Below, one piece after another: positions 1-7,558 of a DNA stretch of 18,741 nucleotides (position 1 is its first letter; each line of letters opens with the position of its first letter). Location: positions 1 through 18,741 of the forward strand of contig JAEMQE010000041.1 in assembly GCA_022758945.1 (NCBI GenBank), in the 5' to 3' direction. The stretch comes from Lentimicrobium sp. Its GTDB lineage: Bacteria > Bacteroidota > Bacteroidia > Flavobacteriales > Flavobacteriaceae. The notes under the pieces were generated by a model. That model had not been told where the DNA came from, searched no databases, and saw only the letters and a program-made list of their open reading frames with translations. The position numbers were made by a program, and so were the translations under genes.

Positions 1-873
1 CAAAGCGGCAATTTGTTCGCTCCAATGAATTAAATCGGCAATTACGGCAGCATTTCCTTTGGCTTTAAAAGCTGCACGAACCCAAACCACAAACCATTGT
101 TCGAAAGGGAATTCTTCGCTGTCGTCTTTAAGTAGATGCAAGGCTTTGTTATAATTTCCTTGTGCCTGATGTGCGATTTTTGTAGCTAGCTTTGGTTCTA
201 TCTGTTCACGAGAAACCAGCGCTTCAGAAATTACGTGTTCACTTAATCCATTAAAATGCAAGACTTGACAACGAGAACGAATCGTTTGAATGATGTCTTC
301 CTCATTTTCAGAAATCAGAATAAAAACTGTTTTTTCTGGTGGTTCTTCCAGCAATTTTAGCAACTTATTGGAGGCGGAAATATTCATTTTATCGGCCATC
401 CAAACAATCATAATTTTATAACCGCCTTCATACGATTTTAAAGCCAATGATTTTAGAATTTCCTGAGCATCATCAACCCTAATTTCTCCTTGTTTGTTTT
501 GAACTCCTAAAACAGAATACCAATCAAATAAACCTCCGTATGGATTTTGGGCAACAAATTGTCTCCAATCCGCAATGAAATCAATGCTTTTTGGTTTTTT
601 GTCTACTTTTTCGGTACTTACTGTTGGATAAACGAAATGCAAATCGGGATGCGAAATCTTTTGGAATTTAATATTACATGCTTCATTCGAACCCGAGTTT
701 TCTCCGTTTTGATTGTTACACAAAATGTATTGCGCATAAGCAATCGCCATTGGCAAAGTGCCACTTCCTTCGGGGCCAACAAATAATTGTGCGTGGGAAA
801 TTCTACCTAAATCGGCACTTCTTGTCAAGTGATTTTTGATGTGATCCTGCCCTAAAATTTCTGAAAACTGCAT
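1..873 (-). CDS. holB: DNA polymerase III subunit delta' (partial, 3' end beyond left edge)
   Basis: Clamp-loader subunit that helps open and load the replicative sliding clamp. The frame is open for 291 codons from the ATG at 873 down to base 1, so the C-terminus lies outside the window. The product begins MQFSEILGQDHIKNHL and has a P-loop-like segment GPEGSGT at residues 33-39 in which the lysine of a working Walker A motif is absent, as expected for delta', which does not hydrolyse ATP. Other family marks are LLKLLEEPP (171-179) and the SRC motif (200-202). Only two cysteines (C52, C66) remain in the region where E. coli delta' binds zinc. The next upstream gene on the strand ends in a hairpin terminator, so holB is probably its own transcription unit, with a promoter very close to the ATG. 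DnaX is the main alternative but would keep the Walker lysine. Confidence 0.93.
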   Translation of the reverse strand, partial: MQFSEILGQDHIKNHLTRSADLGRISHAQLFVGPEGSGTLPMAIAYAQYILCNNQNGENSGSNEACNIKFQKISHPDLHFVYPTVSTEKVDKKPKSIDFIADWRQFVAQNPYGGLFDWYSVLGVQNKQGEIRVDDAQEILKSLALKSYEGGYKIMIVWMADKMNISASNKLLKLLEEPPEKTVFILISENEEDIIQTIRSRCQVLHFNGLSEHVISEALVSREQIEPKLATKIAHQAQGNYNKALHLLKDDSEEFPFEQWFVVWVRAAFKAKGNAAVIADLIHWSEQIAAL

Positions 874-877
874 AGGG

Positions 878-911
878 CAAATATAGAATAAAAAGCTTCA
901 AAAACTGCAAA
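878..911 (-). promoter_or_regulatory. Predicted holB promoter
   Basis: On the minus strand a perfect Bacteroidota -7 element TATATTTG lies at 885-878, and a -33 TTTG at 911-908, separated by 22 bases. The -7 element ends only 4 bases before the holB ATG (873-871), so transcription would begin at or beside the start codon. The -33 element overlaps one arm of the upstream terminator hairpin. Confidence 0.5.
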
Positions 912-934
912 GGTTTATTGTTTTGGAACCTTTG
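908..934 (-). terminator. Rho-independent terminator of the DUF4239 gene
   Basis: A perfect 8-bp inverted repeat, CAAAGGTT (908-915) and AACCTTTG (927-934), encloses an 11-base loop. Read on the minus strand it lies 9 bases after the stop of the DUF4239 gene and is followed within a few bases by a run of five T (905-900 region). Stem, loop and T-run fit an intrinsic terminator that separates this gene from holB. Confidence 0.65.
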
Positions 935-942
935 AAAATGTA

Positions 943-1710
943 TTATTTTAGATTTAATTTTTGCATTAGAGATATTTCAGTGTCTAGTTTAATTAATCCC
1001 CTTCTTGGGCGATCTAAATCCAAAGTAATAAAAATCACGACACAGATTAAGAAACAAAAACCTAAAACAAATTTCTTACTTATTTTCTTGTCTAAACCGG
1101 AATTATAACCAATAAAAAACGAAATAATGATTGAAAATATTAATGTTAAATAGACAATGGTTTCGGGAACTTTAGAGTTCAAAACCATATTTGACTTTGA
1201 CGCACTATCAAACATAGCATTTAATGCAGGCAACATCATATTTGACTGAATAAAGTAGTCTTTGTCTTTAGCATAAAAAGCAGCACGATTCCATAATTTG
1301 TCGCTAGCAACCGCCGATTGTTTCAAGGAAGTATTCAAATTTACTTCGTCGTTGTCTAAAAGATAATAGTCTCTTCGAGAATTTAAATAGGTTTCAAAGT
1401 CTTTTTTGAATTCATTTTTTAAACTATCAGGATAAATATCAGAGCGTAAAACAGCTGTTCCAATACAGTTTGCTTCGTCGATTAAATTGTTTTTTCTGTT
1501 CTCGTAGCGAGAGCCTGACATTGCAAATGTAAACCCCAAAATTAAAGCCAACAAACCCAATAAAGCCGAAGAAATTTCAGAATTTTTATTATCCGTTTTG
1601 GTTTTTTTTAAGCCTATTTTGTAACCAATCCAAATGGCTGCAAGCATTGACAAAAACAAAATAATAACGATATATAAAGCGTCTAAATCAAATAAAAGTG
1701 AATGCATCAT
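943..1710 (-). CDS. DUF4239-type integral membrane protein
   Basis: A 255-residue protein with two hydrophobic helices near the N-terminus (about 11-33 and 47-65), a soluble middle of about 115 residues, and two helices near the C-terminus (about 183-203 and 212-232). The second helix is followed by the segment FAMSGSRYENRK and then DEANCIGTAVLR, and the last helix by LDLDRPRRGLI; this arrangement matches the bestrophin-like DUF4239 family as I remember it. The function of that family is unknown, and ion transport is only a suggestion from remote similarity. The start is ATG at 1710, with a second in-frame ATG at 1707. It is divergent from pgk and ends in its own terminator, so it appears to be monocistronic. 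Confidence 0.75.
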   Translation of the reverse strand: MMHSLLFDLDALYIVIILFLSMLAAIWIGYKIGLKKTKTDNKNSEISSALLGLLALILGFTFAMSGSRYENRKNNLIDEANCIGTAVLRSDIYPDSLKNEFKKDFETYLNSRRDYYLLDNDEVNLNTSLKQSAVASDKLWNRAAFYAKDKDYFIQSNMMLPALNAMFDSASKSNMVLNSKVPETIVYLTLIFSIIISFFIGYNSGLDKKISKKFVLGFCFLICVVIFITLDLDRPRRGLIKLDTEISLMQKLNLK

Positions 1711-1775
1711 AGTTTTGTTGGATTTTGTTAGTTTTTTGAATGTGATCTAAATGTTTTTAGAAAAATAAAGGTACA

Positions 1776-1800
1776 ATTTTTTAAATTAAATTTAAAAAAT
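1776..1800. repeat. 25-bp AT-only palindrome
   Basis: Two perfect 12-base arms (1776-1787 and 1789-1800) flank a single central A at 1788. The left arm reads ATTTTTTAAATT. The palindrome lies in the 216-base region between the divergent DUF4239 and pgk starts, just upstream of a weak minus-strand -7 candidate, TACCTTTA (1773-1766). It may be an operator, or chance in very AT-rich DNA. Confidence 0.5.
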
Positions 1801-1886
1801 CAATTATTTCATTGCATTATAACGTTTTCGTTAACAGATTGGTAAAAATTTAGAACTATTCTTATTTTTAAGTTCCTGAAAAGTTC

Positions 1887-1894
1887 TATATTTG
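1887..1894 (+). promoter_or_regulatory. Predicted pgk promoter, -7 element
   Basis: TATATTTG matches the Bacteroidota -7 consensus TAnnTTTG exactly. It lies 32 bases before the pgk ATG, giving a short A-rich leader without a Shine-Dalgarno sequence. No good -33 TTTG is visible at the expected distance; only T-rich sequence is there. Confidence 0.55.
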
Positions 1895-1926
1895 TTATTC
1901 TTTCAAAAAAACTAAAAAAACAGACA

Positions 1927-3114
1927 ATGAAAACTATAAACGATTTCGATTTTAAAAACAAAAAAGCATTAATCCGAGTTGATTTTAACGTGCCTTTAGA
2001 CGAAAATTTTAACGTAACCGATGCCACTCGTATCGAAGCGGCAAAACCTACAATCGACAAAATTCTTGCCGATGGTGGAAGCGTAATTTTGATGTCTCAT
2101 TTAGGCCGACCAAAAGGAGTTGAAAGAAAATATTCATTAGGACATATTGTAAAAAAAGCTTCGGAAATTCTTGGTCAAGTAGTTTATTTTTCACCAGATT
2201 GTATTGGTGCTGAGGCTGAAAAAGCAGTAGCAAATTTACAACCAGGACAAATTTTATTGTTGGAAAATTTACGTTTTTATACTGAAGAAGAAGCCGGAGA
2301 CATTGATTTTGCAAAAAAATTGGCTTCTCTAGGCGATATTTATGTGAATGATGCTTTTGGAACAGCACACAGAGCGCACGCTTCGACAACTATAATTGCA
2401 CAGTTTTTTCCAAAAGATAAATGCTTTGGATTATTATTGGCAAAAGAAATAGAAAGTTTGAACAAGGTTTTAAAAGACTCTCAAAAACCAGTTACAGCAG
2501 TTCTTGGAGGTTCAAAAGTTTCGTCAAAAATTACGGTTATTGAAAATATTCTAGACAAAGTAGACCATATGATTATTGGCGGCGGAATGACTTTTACATT
2601 CGTTAAAGCCTTAGGTGGAAAAGTTGGAGATTCTATTTGTGAAGACGACAAACAAGAGTTGGCTTTGGAAATTCTAAGATTAGCCAAAGAAAAAGGCGTT
2701 CAAATTCACATTCCAGTTGATGTAGTTGCTGCAGATGCTTTTTCAAATGATGCTAATACAAAAATTGTTGATGTTCGCGAAATTCCTGATGGATGGCAAG
2801 GATTGGATGCTGGACCAAAATCTTTGGAAAACTTCAAAAAAGTGATTTTAGAATCAAAAACCATTCTTTGGAACGGACCATTAGGTGTTTTCGAAATGCC
2901 AAATTTTGCTAACGGAACGATAGAATTAGGCAATTTTATTGCAGAAGCAACTGCAAACGGAGCGTTCTCGCTTGTTGGTGGTGGAGATTCAGTTGCAGCA
3001 GTAAAACAATTTGGTTTTGAAGACAAAGTAAGTTATGTTTCAACGGGTGGAGGCGCAATGCTAGAAATGCTTGAGGGTAGGATTTTACCCGGAATTGCAG
3101 CTATTTTGGACTAA
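1927..3114 (+). CDS. pgk: Phosphoglycerate kinase
   Basis: Glycolytic enzyme of the cytosol that transfers the acyl phosphate of 1,3-bisphosphoglycerate to ADP, giving ATP and 3-phosphoglycerate. The protein has 395 residues, normal for bacterial Pgk. The 3-phosphoglycerate site is visible as RVDFN (17-21) and SHLGRPKG (57-64), followed by LLENLRFY (111-118) and NDAFGTAHRAHAS (141-153). The nucleotide domain shows GGSKVSSKI (194-202), WNGPLGVFEMPNFANGT (315-331) and the loop GGGDSVAA (351-358), then STGGGAMLEMLEG near the end. The gene appears intact and is preceded by a TAnnTTTG element. It is followed after 111 bases by a peptidoglycan hydrolase gene with its own promoter element, so it is likely expressed alone. 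Confidence 0.98.
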   Translation: MKTINDFDFKNKKALIRVDFNVPLDENFNVTDATRIEAAKPTIDKILADGGSVILMSHLGRPKGVERKYSLGHIVKKASEILGQVVYFSPDCIGAEAEKAVANLQPGQILLLENLRFYTEEEAGDIDFAKKLASLGDIYVNDAFGTAHRAHASTTIIAQFFPKDKCFGLLLAKEIESLNKVLKDSQKPVTAVLGGSKVSSKITVIENILDKVDHMIIGGGMTFTFVKALGGKVGDSICEDDKQELALEILRLAKEKGVQIHIPVDVVAADAFSNDANTKIVDVREIPDGWQGLDAGPKSLENFKKVILESKTILWNGPLGVFEMPNFANGTIELGNFIAEATANGAFSLVGGGDSVAAVKQFGFEDKVSYVSTGGGAMLEMLEGRILPGIAAILD

Positions 3115-3162
3115 AAAATGCATTTTTAACAATATTTACTGAAATTTTTAGTTTTAACGTAT

Positions 3163-3170
3163 TAAGTTTG
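3163..3170 (+). promoter_or_regulatory. Predicted promoter -7 element of the lytic transglycosylase gene
   Basis: TAAGTTTG is an exact TAnnTTTG match, 55 bases before the ATG at 3226. No clear -33 element is seen. Just downstream, in the presumed leader, ACGATT (3177-3182) and AATCGT (3191-3196) form a 6-bp stem with an 8-base loop, extendable by a G-U and an A-U pair. Confidence 0.45.
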
Positions 3171-3225
3171 CAAAAGACGATTTGTTTTATAATCGTTTGT
3201 AGTATAGTATGTTGATTAAAAAATT

Positions 3226-5286
3226 ATGAATATAAAAAACACAGCCCTATCGTTTTTTCTATTATTGTCAATTTCTTTGTTTTCGCAGAAAAGTGTTGAA
3301 AACAAAGGGTTTGCAAAAACTGAAATAAAAAATTTCTATTTAGATTCCATCAAAAAAACTTTCGTAAAAGACGATATGGCCTCTTGCGTGGATAGTTTAT
3401 GGTTGAAGGAATTGGCAAATCTGGATATATATAATGATATTTCCGATGATATAAAAAACATCAATATTGACGAAAAAGTTGATTTTGAGTTGCCTACAGA
3501 ATTGTTGAAAGAAAGGCTGGCAGCAATGGACGCAAAATCGCCATTCAATATTGAATACAATCAAGGTCTGGAAAACATTATCAAGTCATTTCTTAAGAAC
3601 AGAAAGAAATCCTTTGGACGATTGATGGCTATTTCGGAATATTATTTTCCAATGTTTGAAGAGGCTTTGGCCAAACAAAATGTGCCGTTAGAGATAAAAT
3701 ATTTGGCAGTTGTAGAATCGGCTTTGAACCCAAAAGCGGTTTCTAAAATGGGCGCAACCGGACTTTGGCAATTTATGTATCAAACCGGAAAGCTCTATAA
3801 TTTAAAGATTGATTCATACGTTGATGAACGAAGCGACCCACTGAAATCTAGCGAAGCAGCGGCTCAATATATGACCAATATGTACGGTATTTTTGGCGAT
3901 TGGGATTTGGTTTTGGCATCTTATAATTCTGGACCGGGAAATGTTACTAAAGCGATTCGTCGTTCTGGAGGCCAACAAAATTATTGGAACATTAGGAAAA
4001 ATTTACCCAAAGAAACTCAAGGATATGTTCCTGCTTTTCTGGCCACGATGTATATTTACGAATACCACAAGGAACACGGAATTATAGCGGATAGAGCATT
4101 GGTAAAACAATTTGCCACTGATACTATAATGATTAAAAAACAAATGTCTTTCAAGCAAATTTCAGATTTGCTCGATGTTCCAGTTGCACAATTGCAGCTT
4201 TTGAACCCATCTTATAAACTGAATGTGATTCCGTTTTATCAAGATCAAGCCCATTTTTTAAGATTGCCAAAGGAAAAAATTGCTGTTTTTGCCTCAAACG
4301 AAGACAAAATTTATGCTTATGTACAACGTGAATTAGACTTTCGTGAAAGACCGTTTCAGGTTACAAAAGCAATTGTGCTGAACGATACAATGAATTACTC
4401 GGTTCAACGAATTACACTTCCCAAAACAAAATATTACACCGTTAGACGTGGAGATAATCTTGGCGAAATCGCCGATAAATATAATGTTAGCATAGCAGAT
4501 TTAAAAAAGTGGAACAAGATAAAAGGGAATACTGTTGCTCGAGGCAAAAGCCTGAAAATTATTACCAATGAAAGTGTTGTCAAAACGGTTAGAAAAGAAC
4601 CAAAAGCGGATATGATTCCTTCAGAAATCAAAGCTGACAAACAGCAAATAGCGGCTTCAGAAAATAAAATTAATAAGGAAGAGAAAACGAAGAAATCCAT
4701 TAAAACCGATACATTATCGTCTGATGTTGCTGCTTTTTATGTAGTTCAAAAAGGAGATAATCTTGGAAATATAGCTAAAAAGTATAACGTTACAGTAGCC
4801 GAAATAAAAGAATGGAATCATCTTTCGAACATTAATATTCAACTTGGCGCATCGTTGCAAGTTGCAAAAAACGAACCTGAAATCAAAGAAGAAATAGCCT
4901 CAACTACTAAAACAGAAAATGTTGAATATGTAGTTAAAAAAGGAGACAATCTTGGAAATATTGCCAAAAAATATGGTAGTTCTGTTGACGATTTGAAACA
5001 ATGGAATAATTTGCAAGACAATAATATTGCTTTAGGAAGTAGTTTAATTGTTGCCAAAAGCGAAGTGCAAATTGAAAGCAAAGCCGTCGCAGAAACATTT
5101 AGGAAAAAAGATAATTTGGCTTCAGCTTCAAAAAACAACTCCATCAATTATTATGTTAAAAAAGGCGATTCTTTATATAGCATTGCCAAAAAATATCCAG
5201 GAGTAAGCATTTCAGACATTAAAAAATGGAATGATATAAGCGCTGAAGACCTTAAACCAGGAATGAAGCTGAAAATAAACGGATAA
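3226..5286 (+). CDS. MltD-like lytic transglycosylase with four LysM domains
   Basis: Periplasmic or outer-membrane-associated enzyme predicted to cleave the MurNAc-GlcNAc bond of peptidoglycan, forming 1,6-anhydro ends. The 686-residue product starts with a Sec signal peptide (about 1-21, ending LFSQ). The SLT catalytic domain lies at about 150-280: catalytic glutamate E164 in VVESALNP, then GLWQFM (179-184), SYNSGPGNV (232-240) and YVPAFLA. A degenerate LysM-like segment is at about 307-331. Four clear LysM peptidoglycan-binding repeats follow at about 402-446, 504-547, 567-610 and 641-684, each with GDxLxxIAxKY and a later WN, joined by Lys/Glu-rich linkers. E. coli MltD is shorter, with fewer LysM repeats. 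No lipobox cysteine is present, so it is a soluble secreted form. The next gene encodes an envelope lipoprotein. Confidence 0.93.
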   Translation: MNIKNTALSFFLLLSISLFSQKSVENKGFAKTEIKNFYLDSIKKTFVKDDMASCVDSLWLKELANLDIYNDISDDIKNINIDEKVDFELPTELLKERLAAMDAKSPFNIEYNQGLENIIKSFLKNRKKSFGRLMAISEYYFPMFEEALAKQNVPLEIKYLAVVESALNPKAVSKMGATGLWQFMYQTGKLYNLKIDSYVDERSDPLKSSEAAAQYMTNMYGIFGDWDLVLASYNSGPGNVTKAIRRSGGQQNYWNIRKNLPKETQGYVPAFLATMYIYEYHKEHGIIADRALVKQFATDTIMIKKQMSFKQISDLLDVPVAQLQLLNPSYKLNVIPFYQDQAHFLRLPKEKIAVFASNEDKIYAYVQRELDFRERPFQVTKAIVLNDTMNYSVQRITLPKTKYYTVRRGDNLGEIADKYNVSIADLKKWNKIKGNTVARGKSLKIITNESVVKTVRKEPKADMIPSEIKADKQQIAASENKINKEEKTKKSIKTDTLSSDVAAFYVVQKGDNLGNIAKKYNVTVAEIKEWNHLSNINIQLGASLQVAKNEPEIKEEIASTTKTENVEYVVKKGDNLGNIAKKYGSSVDDLKQWNNLQDNNIALGSSLIVAKSEVQIESKAVAETFRKKDNLASASKNNSINYYVKKGDSLYSIAKKYPGVSISDIKKWNDISAEDLKPGMKLKING

Positions 5287-5301
5287 TACAATAATCTTCT
5301 A

Positions 5302-5309
5302 TAAATTTG
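5302..5309 (+). promoter_or_regulatory. Predicted promoter -7 element of the DUF4837 lipoprotein gene
   Basis: TAAATTTG is an exact TAnnTTTG match in the 48-base gap before the ATG at 5335. The gap is short and no -33 TTTG is visible, so the gene could also be read through from the transglycosylase gene. Confidence 0.35.
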
Positions 5310-5334
5310 GGTTTTATTTCGTAATTGAATTATA

Positions 5335-6309
5335 ATGAATAAAATCCATTTTTTATTTCTTCTATTTGCCTTACTTTTTTTTTCTTGTGATAAGAAAAAC
5401 GATAATTTACCTCGAAAAGCAACAGGGAAAATCAATACTATTTCGGTAATTATTGACGATCAATTATGGAACGGAGAGATTGGCGACAGCATTCGTAACA
5501 AGTTTGCATCACCCGTGATTGGTTTGCCACAAGAGGAACCTCTTTTTACCATAAATCAATATCCTGTCAAACTTATGGAAGGTTTTATGAGTGATAGTCG
5601 AACGATTATTGTTGTAAAAAAGGCAGATAAAAATAAATTTGAAATCAAGAAAAACCAATACGCTTCACCCCAAAATGTCTTTCATATTTCAGGAAAAACA
5701 AATGCCGATATTTTGGAAATCATTGAAAAAAACGCACCCAAAATAATCCAAATCATAAAGGATACTGAAATCGCCGAAAACCAAAGAATCAGTAGTCAAT
5801 CGCTACTTAATACACAAAGAATTACCAATGAATTCAATATTTCTTTGAAGGTTCCTTCCGGCTATTTGTACGCTCTTCAAAACAATAAATTTATTTGGCT
5901 TAAAAAAGAAATCGTTAGTGGTAACACTAGTATTTTGATTTATCAGGTTCCAATAAGTTCCATTAAAAAAGATTCGAATAGCATTGCCAATATTATAAAA
6001 ATGCGTGATTCCATTGGAGATTTATATATACGCGGAACAGAACCAGATGCGAAAATGATTACCGAAGAAGGTTACGCACCTTATCTTTTCAAAATTAAAT
6101 TAGACGGCAAAGAAACCTACGAAACCAAGGGTACTTGGGAACTAAAAAATGAATTTATGTCAGGACCTTTCATCAATTATGCAATTATAGATGAGCAACA
6201 CGATAGGATTTTGGTTTTAGAAGGATTTTGCTATTCTCCGTCGAAAGAAGAACGAGATTTGATGCACGAATTGGAGTCAATCATAAAATCAATCAGTATT
6301 TTAAAATAG
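5335..6309 (+). CDS. DUF4837 family lipoprotein
   Basis: A 324-residue predicted lipoprotein of unknown function. The N-terminus has a short charged start, a hydrophobic core and a lipobox ending FFSC, with the lipidated cysteine at residue 18 followed by DKKN, so it should be exported and anchored in a membrane, probably the outer one. The body fits DUF4837 as I remember it: a segment around residues 40-90 (VIIDDQLWNGEIGDSIR, then LPQEEPLFTINQYP) and a C-terminal part with RGTEPDAKMITEEGY and GTWELKNEFMSGPFINYAI. It lies 48 bases after a peptidoglycan hydrolase gene and 10 bases before an acetyltransferase gene, so it is likely co-transcribed with the latter. A role in the envelope follows only from location and signal sequence. 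Confidence 0.85.
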   Translation: MNKIHFLFLLFALLFFSCDKKNDNLPRKATGKINTISVIIDDQLWNGEIGDSIRNKFASPVIGLPQEEPLFTINQYPVKLMEGFMSDSRTIIVVKKADKNKFEIKKNQYASPQNVFHISGKTNADILEIIEKNAPKIIQIIKDTEIAENQRISSQSLLNTQRITNEFNISLKVPSGYLYALQNNKFIWLKKEIVSGNTSILIYQVPISSIKKDSNSIANIIKMRDSIGDLYIRGTEPDAKMITEEGYAPYLFKIKLDGKETYETKGTWELKNEFMSGPFINYAIIDEQHDRILVLEGFCYSPSKEERDLMHELESIIKSISILK

Positions 6310-6319
6310 AATTAAGCAG

Positions 6320-6766
6320 ATGGGAATACAATGGAAAATAAAGCCTTTCGAGAATCTTTCGGTTAACGAACTTTATGATATTCTAAGATTAAGAAGTGAG
6401 ATTTTTGTAGTAGAACAAAACTGTGTTTATCTTGATCTTGACGGAAAAGATAAACTGGCTTTGCACCTTTTTGGCAAATTCGAAGGCAAGATTGTGGCCT
6501 ATTCACGACTTTTTAAACCCGGAATTTCTTTTGATAACGCATCGATTGGACGAGTGGTTGTCGATGCAAATTATCGTGACAAAAAATGGGGACACGACTT
6601 AATGCGAGAAGCTATTGCTGGAATAAAGACTCATTTCGGAGAAAGCAAAATCACGATTGGAGCACAATTATATCTAAAGAAATTCTACGAAAGCCACGGA
6701 TTTATTCAAACCAGCGAAATGTATTTGGAAGATGATATTCCGCATATTGAGATGAAAAAAGAGTAA
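6320..6766 (+). CDS. ElaA-type GNAT acetyltransferase
   Basis: A 148-residue cytosolic protein of the GNAT fold, predicted to transfer an acetyl group from acetyl-CoA to an unknown acceptor. The N-terminal signature LRLRSEIFVVEQNCVYLDLDG (23-42 region) is typical of the ElaA subgroup. The acetyl-CoA loop appears as VVDANYRDKKWGHDLM (80-95): the first glycine of the usual RxxGxG is lysine, which I also recall for E. coli ElaA. The end has the usual beta-alpha tail LKKFYESHGF. The gene starts 10 bases after the lipoprotein gene and is probably its operon partner. Its TAA stop (6764-6766) abuts the stop of the convergent OmpA-like gene with no base between. Confidence 0.88.
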   Translation: MGIQWKIKPFENLSVNELYDILRLRSEIFVVEQNCVYLDLDGKDKLALHLFGKFEGKIVAYSRLFKPGISFDNASIGRVVVDANYRDKKWGHDLMREAIAGIKTHFGESKITIGAQLYLKKFYESHGFIQTSEMYLEDDIPHIEMKKE

Positions 6767-7558
6767 TTATAATTTGGTAATAAAAAGTTCTACACGGCGG
6801 TCTTGAGCATCCTCTTTACCAAGCGGAAAACGGTTTCCATATCCTTTATAAGACATTCGATAGGGGCTTATTCCTTTTGAATGAAGATATACAAAAACAT
6901 TTTTGGCTCTGTTTATGGAGAGGTTTCTGTCTTGGGTTTCCTTGTCAATAGCATCAGAATATTTGCTGGAAGTGCAACATACGTGACCTTTAATTTCGAA
7001 ACGCAGCGTCTTGTGTTTTTCAAGCAAAATAACAATTCGGTCCAATTCTTTTTTTGCTTTTAAAGAAAGAACGCTTGAACCCATTTCAAAAGAAACTCGG
7101 TCTAAAATAATGAGATCGCCCACTTTTGGACTTTCAGGAAAGGAAGTATACACTGTTTTTTTAATAAAAACCAAATCGACTCGCCTGTTTCTGTCACGAG
7201 TTTTTTGTAAATTTTTTATAGAATCCTTTATCAAAATTACCCGACCTCTGCCTTCGCAAATAAAAATTTTATTTTGCAGAACTCCATTAGAAAGCAGTAT
7301 TTTCTGGACAGTAGCGACTCTTTTATTAGACAATTTATCATTATACTCCTCACTTCCTCTGTCGTCACAATACCCATAAAGCTGAATGGCTTCAAATTGC
7401 GAAAAATCAGGCGAGTTTATAAGACCAATAATTGAATTTATTTGGGTTTTATTCAATGCGAATTTATCAAATTCAAAATATACGGATTGTACGGAGTTTT
7501 CCTGAGCTGAAAGATAGCCAAAAAATAAAAGAAGCAGTATTTGTAAGCCTCTATTCAT
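6767..7558 (-). CDS. Secreted protein with two tandem OmpA-like peptidoglycan-binding domains
   Basis: A 263-residue periplasmic protein with a signal peptide MNRGLQILLLLFFGYLSAQ and no predicted beta-barrel. Domain 1 (about 24-132) keeps the OmpA_C marks: YFEFDKFAL, GYCDDRG with the diaminopimelate-binding aspartate D65, LSNKR with R80, and RDRNRRVDLV. Domain 2 (about 152-263) has VSFEMGSSVL, LSINRAKN (R217), YKGYGN and AQDRRVELF, but GHVCC (191-195) stands where GHxD is expected, so the key aspartate is replaced by cysteine. An in-frame GTG at 7561 precedes the chosen ATG at 7558. The ATG overlaps the last base of the peptidase stop in the sequence TGATG, which implies translational coupling to the S41 peptidase gene. 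A role in tethering an envelope complex to peptidoglycan is inferred. Confidence 0.87.
   Translation of the reverse strand: MNRGLQILLLLFFGYLSAQENSVQSVYFEFDKFALNKTQINSIIGLINSPDFSQFEAIQLYGYCDDRGSEEYNDKLSNKRVATVQKILLSNGVLQNKIFICEGRGRVILIKDSIKNLQKTRDRNRRVDLVFIKKTVYTSFPESPKVGDLIILDRVSFEMGSSVLSLKAKKELDRIVILLEKHKTLRFEIKGHVCCTSSKYSDAIDKETQDRNLSINRAKNVFVYLHSKGISPYRMSYKGYGNRFPLGKEDAQDRRVELFITKL

Noticed and set aside
547..786. Plus-strand frame of 79 codons opposite holB
   Set aside because: It lies wholly antisense to the well-supported delta' gene, has no family motif and no promoter element; it is a shadow frame.
2048..2389. Minus-strand frame of 113 codons inside pgk
   Set aside because: Fully antisense to a conserved enzyme gene, with no recognisable motif or start context.
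3114..3127. Palindrome AAAAATG/CATTTTT right after pgk as a terminator
   Set aside because: It is a loopless AT-rich palindrome with 7-base arms and would make a poor hairpin; no T-run beyond the stem itself.
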